64,000 nt of DNA, from positions 461,496 through 525,495 of the forward strand of contig NZ_CAJATU010000042.1 in assembly GCF_903944925.1 (NCBI RefSeq), in the 5' to 3' direction. This stretch comes from an uncultured Rhodopila sp. Its GTDB lineage: Bacteria; Pseudomonadota; Alphaproteobacteria; Acetobacterales; Acetobacteraceae. Below are positions 1-10,600 of the stretch, piece after piece. Below the pieces are notes generated by a model that was given only the letters and a program-made list of their open reading frames with translations, did not search any database and was not told where the DNA came from. Within the stretch, counting starts at the first letter, position 1; every line of letters begins with the position of its first letter. A program made the position numbers and the translations under genes.

Positions 1-1
1 T

Positions 2-685
2 CCGGCCGATCGGCTGTATGGCAGAAGCCGCGGGCACAAGCTGCGGCCTCGCCAGGAAGTCCTGCTGGATGTGACCTTGCCCCGGCTGCTGTTCCGCGAA
101 GCGGATGCAGCCACGCCGCGGCAGGCGTTTCCAGGCGAATTCGGCGAACTCTGGCTGGAAGTCGGCTTCGGCGGAGGCGAGCATGCCGTCGCCCAGGCGG
201 GTGCCCATCCCGACGTATCGCTGATCGCCTGCGAAGTGTTCGAGAATGGCATCTGCTCATTGCTCTCAGCCCTGGTGCCGGAGGGGGAAGAGGCCAATGC
301 GCCCCTGCCCGCCAACCTGCGCCTGTGGACCGAGGATGCCCGGATTCTGCTGCGCGCGCTGCCGGATGGCTGCCTCGACCGCCTGTTTCTGATGTTCCCC
401 GATCCCTGGCCGAAGCTGCGTCACGCCAGGCGCCGCTTCGTGCATCCCGCCCTGCTGCCGTTGCTGGCACGCGTGCTGAAGCCCGGTGCGGAGTGGCGGG
501 TGGCCAGCGACGACCCGACCTATCAGGCCTGGGTGCACGACGTGATGGGCACGCAGACCCTGTTCGACGCCGCCGAACCCGCCTCCCTCCGGCCGGACGG
601 GTGGCCGCCCACGCGCTATGAAGGCAAGGCGCTGCGTGCCGGACGGCAACCGCTGTACTGGTCGTTCAGGCGGCGCAGCGGGTAG
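2..685 (+). CDS. trmB: tRNA (guanine-N7)-methyltransferase, 5' partial
   Basis: Methylates G46 of tRNA with S-adenosylmethionine in the cytoplasm. The reading frame is open from base 2, and the residues before the first GTG (base 71) read DRLYGRSRGHKLRPRQ, the conserved N-terminus of TrmB. The true start therefore lies upstream of the window. The SAM-binding glycine loop LEVGFGGGEH and the family motif FPDPWPK are both present. The C-terminus ends normally with a tag stop. About 290 bases without a recognisable gene follow, then a tRNA gene. The family assignment is secure; only the start is missing. Confidence 0.93.
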   Translation, partial: PADRLYGRSRGHKLRPRQEVLLDVTLPRLLFREADAATPRQAFPGEFGELWLEVGFGGGEHAVAQAGAHPDVSLIACEVFENGICSLLSALVPEGEEANAPLPANLRLWTEDARILLRALPDGCLDRLFLMFPDPWPKLRHARRRFVHPALLPLLARVLKPGAEWRVASDDPTYQAWVHDVMGTQTLFDAAEPASLRPDGWPPTRYEGKALRAGRQPLYWSFRRRSG

Positions 686-975
686 CCTGTCCGCCGCGGC
701 CGCTTGTGTTCATGGGTTGGGCCACGGCCAGGCCCCGGCAACAGTCTCTCGGCCAGGGTGGTGGCCCGGTACATGCGGTGGAGCTGCACAATCCCGACCG
801 GCAAGCCTATTTGCCAAAAATCACGCCCGCAGCCTGCTGACCGTGCCCTCTATCGCGACGGTCGCGCCGGAGGCGAAACAGGCGCTGGACTGCCATCGGA
901 AAATCGCTGCGATTTAGGTGATTCTGGCCCTTGATCCGGGGGGGCGGGGTGAGTATACCCCCTGCCTCACCGGTC

Positions 976-1051
976 GGGGCCGTAGCTCAGTTGGGAGAGC
1001 GCCTGAATGGCATTCAGGAGGTCAGGGGTTCGATTCCCCTCGGCTCCACCA
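976..1051 (+). tRNA. tRNA-Ala(GGC)
   Basis: Full cloverleaf of 76 nt with encoded CCA. The 7-bp acceptor stem is GGGGCCG with CGGCTCC, including one G-T pair. The D-arm has GCTC/GAGC, the anticodon stem is CCTGA/TCAGG, the loop is ATGGCAT with anticodon GGC at 1009-1011, and the T-arm is AGGGG-TTCGATT-CCCCT. Identity follows directly from the anticodon. Confidence 0.97.
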
Positions 1052-1675
1052 GTGATTTAGCCGCCCGCACAGCGGGGCCGGCGATCGTCATCGCACCCGA
1101 CCTCCAGCATAAGCATCCTCCCGGCGACGGCAGGGCGTCGAGGGCTTCCGGCGCGTTGGACGCAACGCCCGTCCGCAGCGATCAGCGCGATACCTCGGTT
1201 AGCCACTGAATCCCCGCCCCGCGACTCCGTGAGCCGATCGGCTGCTGAGGCGGACCCGCGGCCGCCGGTTCTGCTACGAAAACCCGGCCAACCGAACCGT
1301 CCCTGCATGACGCAGCCGGAGGTCACATCATGACGGGCGCAATAGGAAAGCGGTCAGTCCACACGCCACTCGAGGCCGCCGATCGGCGGTCGCGGCGCCA
1401 CTTACAATATCAAGACGGATCATTACAATCTCGCTGCGATGTTTCATTCCTACAGCGGCACGGATGATGTTTTACCTGCAATCAGACGCGATCTTGCCGG
1501 CAATGATATGAAATCGATATGTTATTGGCGGCTTTGGACCGCTGCGCGGCGTGATCACGTACAATAACATAATGAATTTGCACACAGCCCGCACATCTAT
1601 TGTCGTTTGACTCAAGTCCACCCGAAAGTGTCCTGTGCGTCGGCGTCATTGAAACCGCGCGAAAGGACATTCGAC
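1052..1675. other. gene-free stretch upstream of the PEP-CTERM gene
   Basis: I see no supported coding sequence on either strand between the tRNA and base 1676. The part from about 1400 to 1620 is visibly richer in A and T than its surroundings. It holds a TACAAT hexamer near 1559 that could be a -10 element for the downstream gene, but no -35 at a normal spacing was found. Confidence 0.5.
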
Positions 1676-2314
1676 GTGGTCGATCCCTGCTGGACCGTCA
1701 GTCACATCATTCCGCCACCCGTAGCCGCGCCCGTGCCGCATGGCGTGGTGCATGCCGTCAAAGCCGCGATTCCGCACGCCCACCGGCATGCGGCGCATCA
1801 CGTGCACCACGCCTTCCATGCCGTCGCAACGCATCCTCATGTCTGGATCGAAACCGTCTGCCGCGCCGCGCCGCTGGCGATCGCGTCAGCCGTGCTCTCG
1901 GTTCCGGCACCGATGACGGCCCCTATGGAGGCGACACCGCCGGCAATCGTGCAGCCGGCCGTTACGTCACAGAAGTCATCGGCCTATGCGGCAATTCCCG
2001 TAACGCAACCGGCCCTGTTCGGCTACGCGCCTGCCGCCGCACCAACAAGCCCGGCCACAAGCCCGATCGGCTCCACGCTCGTTACTCTGCCGCAGAACGT
2101 CGCACCACCGGCGCTGACGGCCGAGCAAATCCTTGCACCCTACACCCCGGGCCCGCTGGGCGCGGGCGGTGTTCCCGTGGTGCCGGGGATCCCGGGCGGC
2201 ATTACCCAGCCCCAAGGCAGCGGCACCCCGGTGCCGGAGCCTTCCTCGCTCGGCGTGCTGGCATCCGCAGTCGCCGCGTGTGCCTTGCTGCGGCGGCGAA
2301 GACACCGGACCTAG
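1676..2314 (+). CDS. His-rich protein with PEP-CTERM sorting signal
   Basis: About 212 residues. The C-terminus reads [14 protein letters not shown], then a short hydrophobic stretch, then RRRRHRT. That is the PEP motif, one membrane helix and basic tail of proteins cleaved and anchored by an exosortase. The N-terminal third is rich in His, Ala and Val; the middle is rich in Pro, Ala and Thr. I chose GTG 1676 because AAAGGA (1662-1667) lies 8 bases upstream; an earlier TTG at 1607 has no ribosome site. No classical signal peptide is obvious at this start, which is odd for an exported protein. No exosortase gene is in the window. The last 4 bases overlap the convergent selO stop. Confidence 0.65.
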   Translation: MVDPCWTVSHIIPPPVAAPVPHGVVHAVKAAIPHAHRHAAHHVHHAFHAVATHPHVWIETVCRAAPLAIASAVLSVPAPMTAPMEATPPAIVQPAVTSQKSSAYAAIPVTQPALFGYAPAAAPTSPATSPIGSTLVTLPQNVAPPALTAEQILAPYTPGPLGAGGVPVVPGIPGGITQPQGSGTPVPEPSSLGVLASAVAACALLRRRRHRT

Positions 2315-3768
2315 GTGCCGCAGAAGGTCTGCAGCACCCGCTCCTCCTCGCGAGGCCCCCGGGCATAGGCAGCCATTGCGGGATCGCCCTGATATGGCCG
2401 TGAGAGAACGTCTAGCAGTGCCTCGAAAGGCGCGAAATCGGACTGCTCCGTTGCGGCGGACAGCGCGGCTTCGACCAGATGGTTGCGCGGAATAAACGCC
2501 GGATTTGCCGCCTGCATCACGCCATACGCCGCATCGGCGCCGCCGGGTTGCGCCGCGAGGCGGGAGCGCCAGCGCCCGGCCCAGGCATCGAATGCGGCGC
2601 CATCGGCAAATAACGTTCGCGCCGACGCGGGATCGGACAGGCCACGGAACGCCAGGGTGAAATCGACCCTGTCCGCGGCAAGGAGCGCGAGAAAATCCTC
2701 GGTCAGTGCGTCATCACCCTCACGCTCGGTGGTGAGGCCGATCTTGCGGCGCAGACCGGTGCGGTAGGCGGTTTCAAAGCGCGGGGCGAAGGCTGAAAGC
2801 GCCTCCCGGGCCGCCGCCATTGACGAATCTTCGTCTGCACCCAGCAGTGGAAGCAAAGTTTCGGCCAGACGCGCCAGGTTCCACTGCGCGATCCGCGGCT
2901 GGTTGCCATAGGCGTAACGCCCGCCGTGGTCGATTGAGCTGAACACCGTCGCCGGATCGTATTCGTCCATGAAAGCGCAGGGGCCATAATCGATCGTCTC
3001 GCCCGAGATGGCGCAGTTGTCGGTGTTCATCACGCCGTGGATGAAGCCGATCAGCAGCCAGCGTGCGACCAGCTCGGCCTGCGCGGCGATAACGGCGTCG
3101 AGAAAGGCGCTATATGGATTATCCGCCCCAGCCGCGTCCGGATAGTGCCGTGCGATCGCATGATCCGCGAGCAGCCGCACGGCCTCGGTATCGCCGCGGG
3201 CGGCGAAATACTGGAAGGTGCCGACGCGGATATGGCTGCTGGCGATGCGGGTCAGAACCGCGCCAGGCAGGCGGGTCTCGCGCCACACCGGCTCCCCGGT
3301 CGTCACCGCGGCCAGCGTCCGCGTGGTGGGGACGCCCAAAGCCGCCATCGCCTCGCTGACCAGGTATTCGCGCAGCACCGGACCGAGCGCCGCCCGGCCG
3401 TCGCCTGCCCGCGAAAACGGCGTCGTGCCGGAGCCTTTGAGCTGGATATCGCGGCGGATGCCGTCGCGCCCGATCACCTCACCCAGCAGGCAGGCGCGGC
3501 CATCGCCGAGTTGCGGCACGAAATGGCCGAATTGATGACCGGCATAGGCCTGCGCCAGCGGTTCGGCCCCCGGCGGCGCAGCGTTCCCGGCCAGCATCGC
3601 AAGACCCTCCGGGTTGGCGAGTGCCTCCGGATCGATCCCGAGCTGCTCGGCCAGCGCCGTGTTCAGGCGCACGAGACGGGGCGCCGCGACAGGCTTCGGG
3701 TCGAGCCGCGCATGGAAGCGGTCAGGCAAGCGGGCATAGCTGTTGTCGAATGGGATACTCAGGGTCAT
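2311..3768 (-). CDS. selO: Protein adenylyltransferase SelO (YdiU/UPF0061)
   Basis: Pseudokinase-fold enzyme that transfers AMP to Ser/Thr/Tyr of target proteins and is linked to oxidative stress. The 485 residues match the usual length (E. coli about 478). Visible family blocks are [35 protein letters not shown] and [20 protein letters not shown], the last carrying the catalytic Asn/Asp pair. The protein ends C-G-T, placing a Cys third from the end, where the eukaryotic homologue carries selenocysteine and E. coli a redox-active Cys. It converges with the PEP-CTERM gene and is transcribed away from the oxidoreductase starting at 3819. Confidence 0.93.
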   Translation of the reverse strand: MTLSIPFDNSYARLPDRFHARLDPKPVAAPRLVRLNTALAEQLGIDPEALANPEGLAMLAGNAAPPGAEPLAQAYAGHQFGHFVPQLGDGRACLLGEVIGRDGIRRDIQLKGSGTTPFSRAGDGRAALGPVLREYLVSEAMAALGVPTTRTLAAVTTGEPVWRETRLPGAVLTRIASSHIRVGTFQYFAARGDTEAVRLLADHAIARHYPDAAGADNPYSAFLDAVIAAQAELVARWLLIGFIHGVMNTDNCAISGETIDYGPCAFMDEYDPATVFSSIDHGGRYAYGNQPRIAQWNLARLAETLLPLLGADEDSSMAAAREALSAFAPRFETAYRTGLRRKIGLTTEREGDDALTEDFLALLAADRVDFTLAFRGLSDPASARTLFADGAAFDAWAGRWRSRLAAQPGGADAAYGVMQAANPAFIPRNHLVEAALSAATEQSDFAPFEALLDVLSRPYQGDPAMAAYARGPREEERVLQTFCGT

Positions 3769-3818
3769 GGATCAACCTTGGCGTTTCATCGGCGCTTACG
3801 CCACCCCATATGGTGTGC

Positions 3819-4820
3819 ATGGTCCCTTTGTCCGTTCTCGATCTCTCCCCGGTCCCGGAAGGCAGCAGCGCCGGCCAGGCGTTGCGCAACTCGGCCGATC
3901 TGGCGCGTCATGCGGAGGCGCTGGGGTATGCGCGATATTGGATGGCGGAGCATCACAACATGCCGGGCATCGCCAGCGCGGCGACCGCGGTGGCGCTGGC
4001 GCATGTGGCGGCCGGAACCAAGACGATCCGTATCGGTGCCGGCGGCATCATGCTGCCGAACCACGCGCCGGTGATCATCGCGGAACAGTTCGGCACGCTG
4101 GCGGCGCTGCATCCGGGGCGGATCGACCTCGGTCTGGGACGCGCGCCGGGGTCGGACCAGGTCGCGGCGCGGGCGATGCGGCGGAACCTGTCCGCGGACG
4201 AGAACCAGTTCCCGCAGGATGTGATGGAGTTGCTGCGGTATTTCGACCCACCCGAGGCCGGCCAGCGGTTGCAGGCTGTGCCGGGAGCCGGTGAGGATGT
4301 CGATGTCTGGATCCTTGGTTCCAGCGGGTTCGGCGCGCAACTGGCGGCAATGCTTGGCTTGCCGTTTGCGTTCGCTTCTCATTTCGCCCCGGCGATGATG
4401 CGCGACGCCGCCGCGGTCTACCGGGAGAGGTTCCGCCCGTCCGATCGCCAGGCCAGGCCGTATGTCATGCTGGGGGTGAATGTGTTCGCGGCTGATACGG
4501 ATGCCGAGGCCCGGCGGTTGTTTTCGTCGCTGCAACAGGCGTTCCTGAACCTCCGGCGCGGCCGTCCCGGCAAGCTGCCGCCGCCGGTGGATGGGATGGA
4601 AGGGCGGCTGGATTCGTTCGGGCGCGCGATGCTGAACGATGCGCTGGCATGCTCGGTGGTGGGCGGGCCGGGGACGGTGCGCGACGGGCTGCGCGCGTTC
4701 GTGGCATCGACCGGCGCGGATGAGTTGATGGTGACGGCGCAAATCTTCGATCATGACGCGCGCAAGCGGTCGTTCGAGATCCTGGCCGATGTACATAAGG
4801 ACCTGATGGCGCCGGGCTAG
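3819..4820 (+). CDS. LLM class flavin-dependent oxidoreductase (luciferase-like monooxygenase)
   Basis: About 333 residues of the bacterial luciferase-like TIM-barrel family, probably FMN-dependent. The N-terminus [14 protein letters not shown] and the block [17 protein letters not shown] are typical of the MsnO8-like subgroup. [20 protein letters not shown] and [11 protein letters not shown] follow, where the flavin phosphate is usually bound. ATG 3819 is chosen because it gives the usual family N-terminus; ATG 3810 is an alternative and neither has a good ribosome site. The stop overlaps the convergent Rieske/FAD reductase gene by 4 bases. The substrate cannot be read from sequence. Confidence 0.85.
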   Translation: MVPLSVLDLSPVPEGSSAGQALRNSADLARHAEALGYARYWMAEHHNMPGIASAATAVALAHVAAGTKTIRIGAGGIMLPNHAPVIIAEQFGTLAALHPGRIDLGLGRAPGSDQVAARAMRRNLSADENQFPQDVMELLRYFDPPEAGQRLQAVPGAGEDVDVWILGSSGFGAQLAAMLGLPFAFASHFAPAMMRDAAAVYRERFRPSDRQARPYVMLGVNVFAADTDAEARRLFSSLQQAFLNLRRGRPGKLPPPVDGMEGRLDSFGRAMLNDALACSVVGGPGTVRDGLRAFVASTGADELMVTAQIFDHDARKRSFEILADVHKDLMAPG

Positions 4821-6337
4821 CCGTTTTGTTCCAGAACCGATGCCGGATTCGCTCCCAGCGCGTCCGGTGTCCAATCCCGTTGTTTTTCGAATAGCTCGAC
4901 CAGAGCCGCGGTGTCGCGGTCGCGATCCAGCCCGACGGCGGCGGCGACCCGGCCATCCTTGACGTAGTAGGCAAGGAATTCCGGCTTCTCCAGGTCGCCA
5001 TGCACGACGATGTCGTCCCACTCCGTGGCGTGGCCGATGTAGTCCAGCCGCTTCAGATACTGGATGGTCCAGAACACCGGCACCGCGTCGTAGCGAACAC
5101 CGCGCCCGAGCATGTTCAGCGCAGCCACCCGCCCCTGTTGTTGCGCAACGCGCCAGTGCTCGACACGTATCGGTTTGCCATCCCCGCGCAGCGGAAAGCG
5201 GGTGATGTCGCCGGCGGCAAACAGGTTGTCCGCTGCTTGCAACGTTGCATCGACAGTGATGCTGCCGTCGTCGTTGCGATCGACACCGTCGGCGTAATCC
5301 GTCAGCGGCCGCACCCCGAAGCCGGCGACAACCAGGTCCGCGTGCAGCTTTTCGCCGGACTTCAGTGCAACACCGCTGTCCGGGAGCGCCGCGATTTCCT
5401 GCCCGAGACGGAATTGCACACCGCGGCTCTCATGCAGCCTGGTGAAGACGCCGCCAATGAGGGTACCCAATTGCTTATCGAACGGGGCCTTGTCCTGCGC
5501 AACAACCGTTACGTCCAACCCGCGCTCCCGCAGGCTCGCGGCGACTTCCATGCCGATGAAGCTGGCGCCCAGCACCACGGCGCGCTCGCTGCGTTCCGCC
5601 CGCGCCAGGATCGCGTCCGCGTCGGCTCGGCTGCGTAGCAGAAACAGCGCTTTTGCACCCGCGATGGGCGGACGTTTCGGCTCCCCACCGGTGGCCAGCA
5701 GCGCGGCATCGTAGTTGAAAATGGAACCATCCGCGCAGACGATGCGGCGTTCCGCGGCGTCGACACGGGTGATCTCCGCCGTCTTTCGTTCGATCCGCTG
5801 CCGCCGGTAGAACGACTGGGATTGCAGCGGCGATTTCTCGGAGCCCTGCTGCCCGGAGAGAAAATACTTGCTGAGGGTGGTGCGGTCATACGGCACCCGG
5901 TTCTCGTGATCCAGGATGACGATCCGTCCCCCGAACCCCTCTTGCCGCAAGGTCTGCGCGGCCATCGCCCCGGCCGCGCCGCCGCCGGCGATGACGAAGC
6001 AGCGCGAGTCAGCGGCGGGCTGTTCGCGGGTTTGGTCCGGCTGGCTCAGCAGCACCCGGCCCGCTTCGACCCGCACGTCGTAGCGCGGCAGGCTGTCTAC
6101 GGCGGGCGGTTCCAGCAAGGCACCGGTTCGCAGACAAAACGTCGCCTTGTGCCACGGGCAGACGATCCGGTGGCCGTGCCGCACGCCCTCGATCAGCGGC
6201 GCCCCGGCATGCGGACAGGTGCCGCCGACGGCGTGGACACCGTCGCTGTCCCGGAACAGCAGTACCGGTTCGCCATCGACCTCAACCTGCCGGATTGTGC
6301 CGATATCCGCCAATGCAGCGACGTCGTGATCTGGCAT
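4817..6337 (-). CDS. Rieske-domain FAD/NAD(P)-dependent oxidoreductase (AIFL-like)
   Basis: 506 residues in two modules. Residues 1-105 form a Rieske [2Fe-2S] domain with C41-x-H43 and C60-x2-H63 (CPHAG, CPWHK). The rest is a pyridine-nucleotide disulfide reductase-type flavoprotein with FAD loop [16 protein letters not shown] loop [16 protein letters not shown] and the second FAD motif [11 protein letters not shown]. This layout matches apoptosis-inducing-factor-like reductases and the ferredoxin reductases of oxygenase systems. Its likely role is electron transfer from NAD(P)H. ATG 6337 is preceded by CAGGAG. It lies between two luciferase-like oxidoreductases, but on the opposite strand. 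Confidence 0.88.
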   Translation of the reverse strand: MPDHDVAALADIGTIRQVEVDGEPVLLFRDSDGVHAVGGTCPHAGAPLIEGVRHGHRIVCPWHKATFCLRTGALLEPPAVDSLPRYDVRVEAGRVLLSQPDQTREQPAADSRCFVIAGGGAAGAMAAQTLRQEGFGGRIVILDHENRVPYDRTTLSKYFLSGQQGSEKSPLQSQSFYRRQRIERKTAEITRVDAAERRIVCADGSIFNYDAALLATGGEPKRPPIAGAKALFLLRSRADADAILARAERSERAVVLGASFIGMEVAASLRERGLDVTVVAQDKAPFDKQLGTLIGGVFTRLHESRGVQFRLGQEIAALPDSGVALKSGEKLHADLVVAGFGVRPLTDYADGVDRNDDGSITVDATLQAADNLFAAGDITRFPLRGDGKPIRVEHWRVAQQQGRVAALNMLGRGVRYDAVPVFWTIQYLKRLDYIGHATEWDDIVVHGDLEKPEFLAYYVKDGRVAAAVGLDRDRDTAALVELFEKQRDWTPDALGANPASVLEQNG

Positions 6338-6486
6338 CGCGTTTCTCCTGCCCTGCGCTGCAAGCATAAGCGCGGCTGGACGTGGCGGTTTGCGCGCTCC
6401 CTACAACTCGTGATGGCGTGGGTTTGCCGCGGGGGAACCGTGACCAGGGTCCTCCGTTGCGGCCCGATCCTGCTTTGGAGAACGCC

Positions 6487-7608
6487 ATGTCATCCGATCA
6501 TGAAACTGCCCCGTCCCCGGTTCGCCGCAACCTGCTGAAATGGACGGCGCTGGCAGCCGGAGCGGCGGGTCTTGGCATTGGTTCGGCGCAAGCGCAACGA
6601 GCCGCGCAACGCGAGGTTGGCGGCCTGCGCAAGGGCATGTTCAGCTTCATGTTGGCGCACGAACAGTTTCCTGTTCCGGAACTGCTGCAACTTGGTGCGC
6701 TGGCGTCCCGATCGGGCTTCCAGGTGCTTTCCACCAGCGACCATTTCCAGCCCTGGCAGGCGGATGAGGGCCATGCCGGGCAGGCCTGGATTACCATGGC
6801 CGCGCTGGGCGCGCGGGCGCATGGCTGGATGGGGACAACGGTGACCTGCCCGACCCTGCGCTACAATCCCGCCGTGGTGGCCGAGGCTTTTTCCACGCTG
6901 TCGCATCTCTATCCCGGCCGCGTCTTCCTCGGCGTCGGCTCCGGCGAGGCGTTGAACGAACAGGCCGCCACCGGCGAATGGCCGAAATGGCAGGAGCGCT
7001 GGGATCGCCTGATCGAGGCGATGACCATCATCCGCCAGCTCTGGAGCGGCCAGGACGTTGCGTTCAAGGGCAAATATTATAACGTCAACGCGAAACTGTA
7101 CGACCCGCCCGCGCTGCCGATTCCGCTGCTGGCAGCGGCGAACGGCAAGAAATCGATGCGCCTGGCCGGGCAGCATGCGGATGGCCTGATCAGCGATCCG
7201 TTGACCTGGAAGAAGTATAAATCGGAATGGGAGGATGGCGCCCGCTCCGCCGGGAAGAACCCGGCCGATATGCCCGTGCTGATCGAACATTACGCTGTCG
7301 TCGGCGACGAGGCGCAGGCGAAACAGGCGGCTCAACCATGGCGCTTCGGACCGAAGGCGTTCAAAACGCTGTACGATGTGCCAAGTCCGGTTACGATCCA
7401 GCAGCAAGCCGAGCAGCAGACGCCGATCGGCGAGGTGTTGAAATCGTGGGCGGTGGGAACGGATCCGGCGGTGCATATCAACGCGGTGCGAGAACTGTTC
7501 GACAGCGGCGTCAGTATCGTCAACATTCATTCCGGCCAGCCCGAGCAGCGCAAGGTGATCGAGTTCTACGCGACGCATGTGCTGCCGAAATTCCGGCAGC
7601 CTGCCTGA
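6487..7608 (+). CDS. Tat-exported LLM class oxidoreductase (F420-type family)
   Basis: 373 residues. The N-terminus carries a twin-arginine signal (RRNLLKW, hydrophobic stretch, cleavage region GSAQA), so the folded enzyme probably reaches the periplasm with its cofactor bound. The mature part is a luciferase-like barrel related to coenzyme F420-dependent glucose-6-phosphate dehydrogenase-like proteins: STSDHFQPW, TCPTLRYNPAVVAEAF, FLGVGSGEALNE and AANGKKSMRLAGQHADGL. ATG 6487 is preceded by TGGAGA. Whether it uses FMN or F420 cannot be decided here. A palindrome and a strong hairpin separate it from the RND operon. Confidence 0.82.
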   Translation: MSSDHETAPSPVRRNLLKWTALAAGAAGLGIGSAQAQRAAQREVGGLRKGMFSFMLAHEQFPVPELLQLGALASRSGFQVLSTSDHFQPWQADEGHAGQAWITMAALGARAHGWMGTTVTCPTLRYNPAVVAEAFSTLSHLYPGRVFLGVGSGEALNEQAATGEWPKWQERWDRLIEAMTIIRQLWSGQDVAFKGKYYNVNAKLYDPPALPIPLLAAANGKKSMRLAGQHADGLISDPLTWKKYKSEWEDGARSAGKNPADMPVLIEHYAVVGDEAQAKQAAQPWRFGPKAFKTLYDVPSPVTIQQQAEQQTPIGEVLKSWAVGTDPAVHINAVRELFDSGVSIVNIHSGQPEQRKVIEFYATHVLPKFRQPA

Positions 7609-7610
7609 GA

Positions 7611-7627
7611 TGTGACACTAGGTCACA
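7611..7627. promoter_or_regulatory. Palindrome TGTGAC-N5-GTCACA upstream of the RND operon
   Basis: Perfect 6-bp inverted repeat with a 5-base spacer, 3 bases after the upstream stop codon and 55 bases before the RND permease start. The form suits a dimeric repressor or activator. No regulator gene is adjacent. The spacing is one base too long for a canonical CRP site. Confidence 0.4.
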
Positions 7628-7635
7628 ATTTAGCG

Positions 7636-7668
7636 GCGCGGCGGCGCTTGTGCGTCGCGCCGCCGCGC
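7636..7668 (+). terminator. 12-bp GC-only hairpin between oxidoreductase and RND genes
   Basis: GCGCGGCGGCGC and its exact complement flank a 9-base loop. It ends 13 bases before the RND start. There is no T-run after it, so it may be a factor-dependent terminator of the oxidoreductase gene or a leader structure affecting RND translation. Confidence 0.45.
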
Positions 7669-7681
7669 TTAGCTGCTGTTC

Positions 7682-10600
7682 ATGGGGCTGGTCAAATATG
7701 CGCTGAAGTTTCGGATCACGTTCTACGTGATGTCGATTCTGATCCTGCTTGCCGGTATTGGCGGCTACGTCGTGATGCCCAAGGACGTACTGCCGGAGGT
7801 CAACATCCCTGTCGTTACGATCGTCTGGACATACACCGGCCTTGATACGCCGGAAATGCAGCAACGGGTGACGACCTACACGGAGTTCGCACTCAGCAAC
7901 AACGTCAACGGCATCCGGAACATGGATAGCACGACGCTGCAGGGCGTCACCATCACCCGGATCTATTTCCAGCCCGACGTCAGCATCGATCTGGCACTTT
8001 CGCAGGTGACGGCTTCCACCAATTCGATTCGCGCGGTGCTGCCGCCGGGCATCCAGCCGCCGGTGGTGATGCGGTTTTCCGCGTCTTCCGTGCCGGTCAT
8101 CCAGTTGGCTTTGAGCTCAAACCAGGAGAATGAGCGCCAACTCTATGACTATGGCCAGTATCGGATCCGCCAGACACTGACGACCGTTCCGGGTTCGACG
8201 CTGCCCTCGCCCTATGGCGGCCAACCGCGGCAGATCATGGTCGATCTGGATTTGCATGCGTTGCAGGCCTACGGGCTGACGCCGGCCGATGTGACCAATG
8301 CGATGACGGCACAGAATATCACGGTGCCATCAGGTCTGGCGAAGTTCGGTGGGAAGCAATACGTCATCAGACTGAACTCGACTCCCGAGGCCGTTGCGAC
8401 CTTGAACGAAGTGCCGATAAAGGTTGTTAACGGATCGCCTATATTGGTGCGCGATGTTGCCTATGTGCGGGACGGCGGCCCGCCGCAGCAGAATATCGTG
8501 CGTCAGGATGGCCGGCGCGGCGTCTTGTTGACGGTGCTGAAGAATGGCGCAGCTTCGACCTTGTCCGTTGTGAACACGGTGAAATCGCTGCTGCCCGGCA
8601 TCCGGGCGGCGGCGCCGCCGGATATGAAGATCACACCGCTGTTCGACCAGTCGGTGTTTGTTTCAGGTGCGATCAGCGACGTCGTTCGGGAGGGCGCGAT
8701 AGCGGCCGGTCTGACCGGGCTGATGATCCTGCTGTTTCTCGGGTCCTGGCGCTCTACGCTGATCGTGTTGGTCTCGATTCCGCTGGCCGTTCTGGCGTCG
8801 ATGGCGGTGCTGGCCGCACTGGGCGAAACGGTGAACATCATGACGCTCGGCGGCATGGCGCTGGCAGTCGGCATCCTGGTGGACGACGCGACGGTTGCGA
8901 TTGAAAACACCTACCGGCTGATGGAGGAAGGACACGAGTTCCGGCAGGCGGTGGTGGAGGGGGCTGCCGGGATCGCCAAGCCGGCTTTGATTTCCACGCT
9001 GTCGATCTGTTGCGCATTTGTTTCAGTTACGTTCCTGACTGACGCGCCGAAATTCCTGTTCACGCCGCAGGCATTGGCGGTGGTGTTCGCGATGCTGGCT
9101 TCGTATCTGCTGTCGCGCACGCTGGTGCCGATCATGATCGACGTGCTGGTCAGGACGGAGCATGAACAGCGGCATGCGGAAAAGCCCGACCAGCGGGGTA
9201 TATTCGGCCGCATCCATGACGGGTTCGAACGCGGGTTCGCCCAATTCCACCGTGCCTATGTCGGCCTGCTGCATGTGGTGATCCGGCGGCGCTGTATGAC
9301 CCTCGGCGTTGCGGGTACGGTCATGGCGAGTGCCGCGCTGATGTTTCCTTTTGTCGGCACCGACTACTTTCCTCAGGTCGATGCGGGGCAGATGACTTTG
9401 CACGTCCGGGCGGCGCCGGGGACGCGTATCGAACAGGCGGAAAAGCTGTTCCAGCAGGTCGAGGACACCATCCACCAGGTGATTCCGCGTAACGAAGTCG
9501 GCACGATCATCGACAACATCGGCCTGCCTGCCTCGAACTATAACTTCGCCTTCGGCAACGGCACATTCGTGGCCTATTACGATGGCGAGGTGCTGGTGAC
9601 GCTGGCACCCGGGCACGCTTCGACAGTCGGATACCAGAAGAAGCTGCGCAGTGTGCTGCATCGGAAGTTCCCCGACGCGGTGTTCTATTTCGAGCCGGCA
9701 GACATGATCACGCAGATTCTCGATTTCGGGGTGCCGTCGCAGATCGACGTTCAGGTCAGCGGCCGTCACGCGGAAAAGGATTTGCAAGTTGCCCGGACCA
9801 TTGCCAGCCGGCTGCGCCTCGTGCGTGGCGCGGTCGATGTCCACATCCAGCAGATCACCAATGCGCCGGAGTTTTTCGCCAAGGTTGACCGCCAGCGCGC
9901 GATGGAAGTCGGCTTGACCGAGCAGCAGGTGGCAAACGACCTGAATGTTTCGCTCAGCGGCAGTTTCCAGGTCAGCCCGAATTTTTGGGCGGATCCCAAG
10001 ACAGGGATACCCTATCAGGTATGTGTGCAGACGCCTGAATATCGCAACGATACGCTGGGTGCCTTGAACAATACGCCGTTGCTGGTTTCCGCCAATCCGA
10101 CCGGGCCGGGTGCGCTGCAGTTGTTGTCGAACGTCGCAACGATGCAGCGCGGCAGTGAGGAGACGGTAGCCAACCACGTCAACACGCAGCCGACATACGA
10201 TGTCTACGCGGCGGTGCAGGACCGCGACCTCGGCGGGGTGGAGACGGAAATCAACCGCATCGTGTCGGACGTGCAGCCGCAGTTGCAGCCGCCGGACAAG
10301 ATCTCCGTGCGGGGTCAGATTGAAAGCAAGGACCAGGCGTTCCTGCATATCGGCACGGGCCTGATCGTCGCGATGGTGGCGGTGTACCTGCTGATGGCGC
10401 TGAACTACCAGACCTGGGGCGATCCGTTCGTCGTGCTGGCGGCGTTGCCGCTGGCGTTTTGCGGCATCGTCGCCAGCCTGTTCATCACCCAGACCAGCTT
10501 TTCCATCCCGTCGCTGATGGGCGCGATCATGAGCGTCGGCGTCGCCTCAGCGAATTCGATCCTGCTGGTGACCTTCGCGCGAGAACACCGCGAGCGGACC

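Noticed and set aside
686..975. Possible rimP gene after trmB
   Set aside because: rimP often follows trmB in related bacteria, but no frame here reads like RimP and the next feature is a tRNA.
1537..1564. TTGGAC and TACAAT as a promoter of the PEP-CTERM gene
   Set aside because: The spacer is about 20 bases, outside the usual range for sigma-70.
7611..7627. CRP binding site
   Set aside because: The half-sites TGTGA and TCACA are 7 bases apart rather than 6, and no CRP-type gene context supports it; kept only as an unassigned palindrome.
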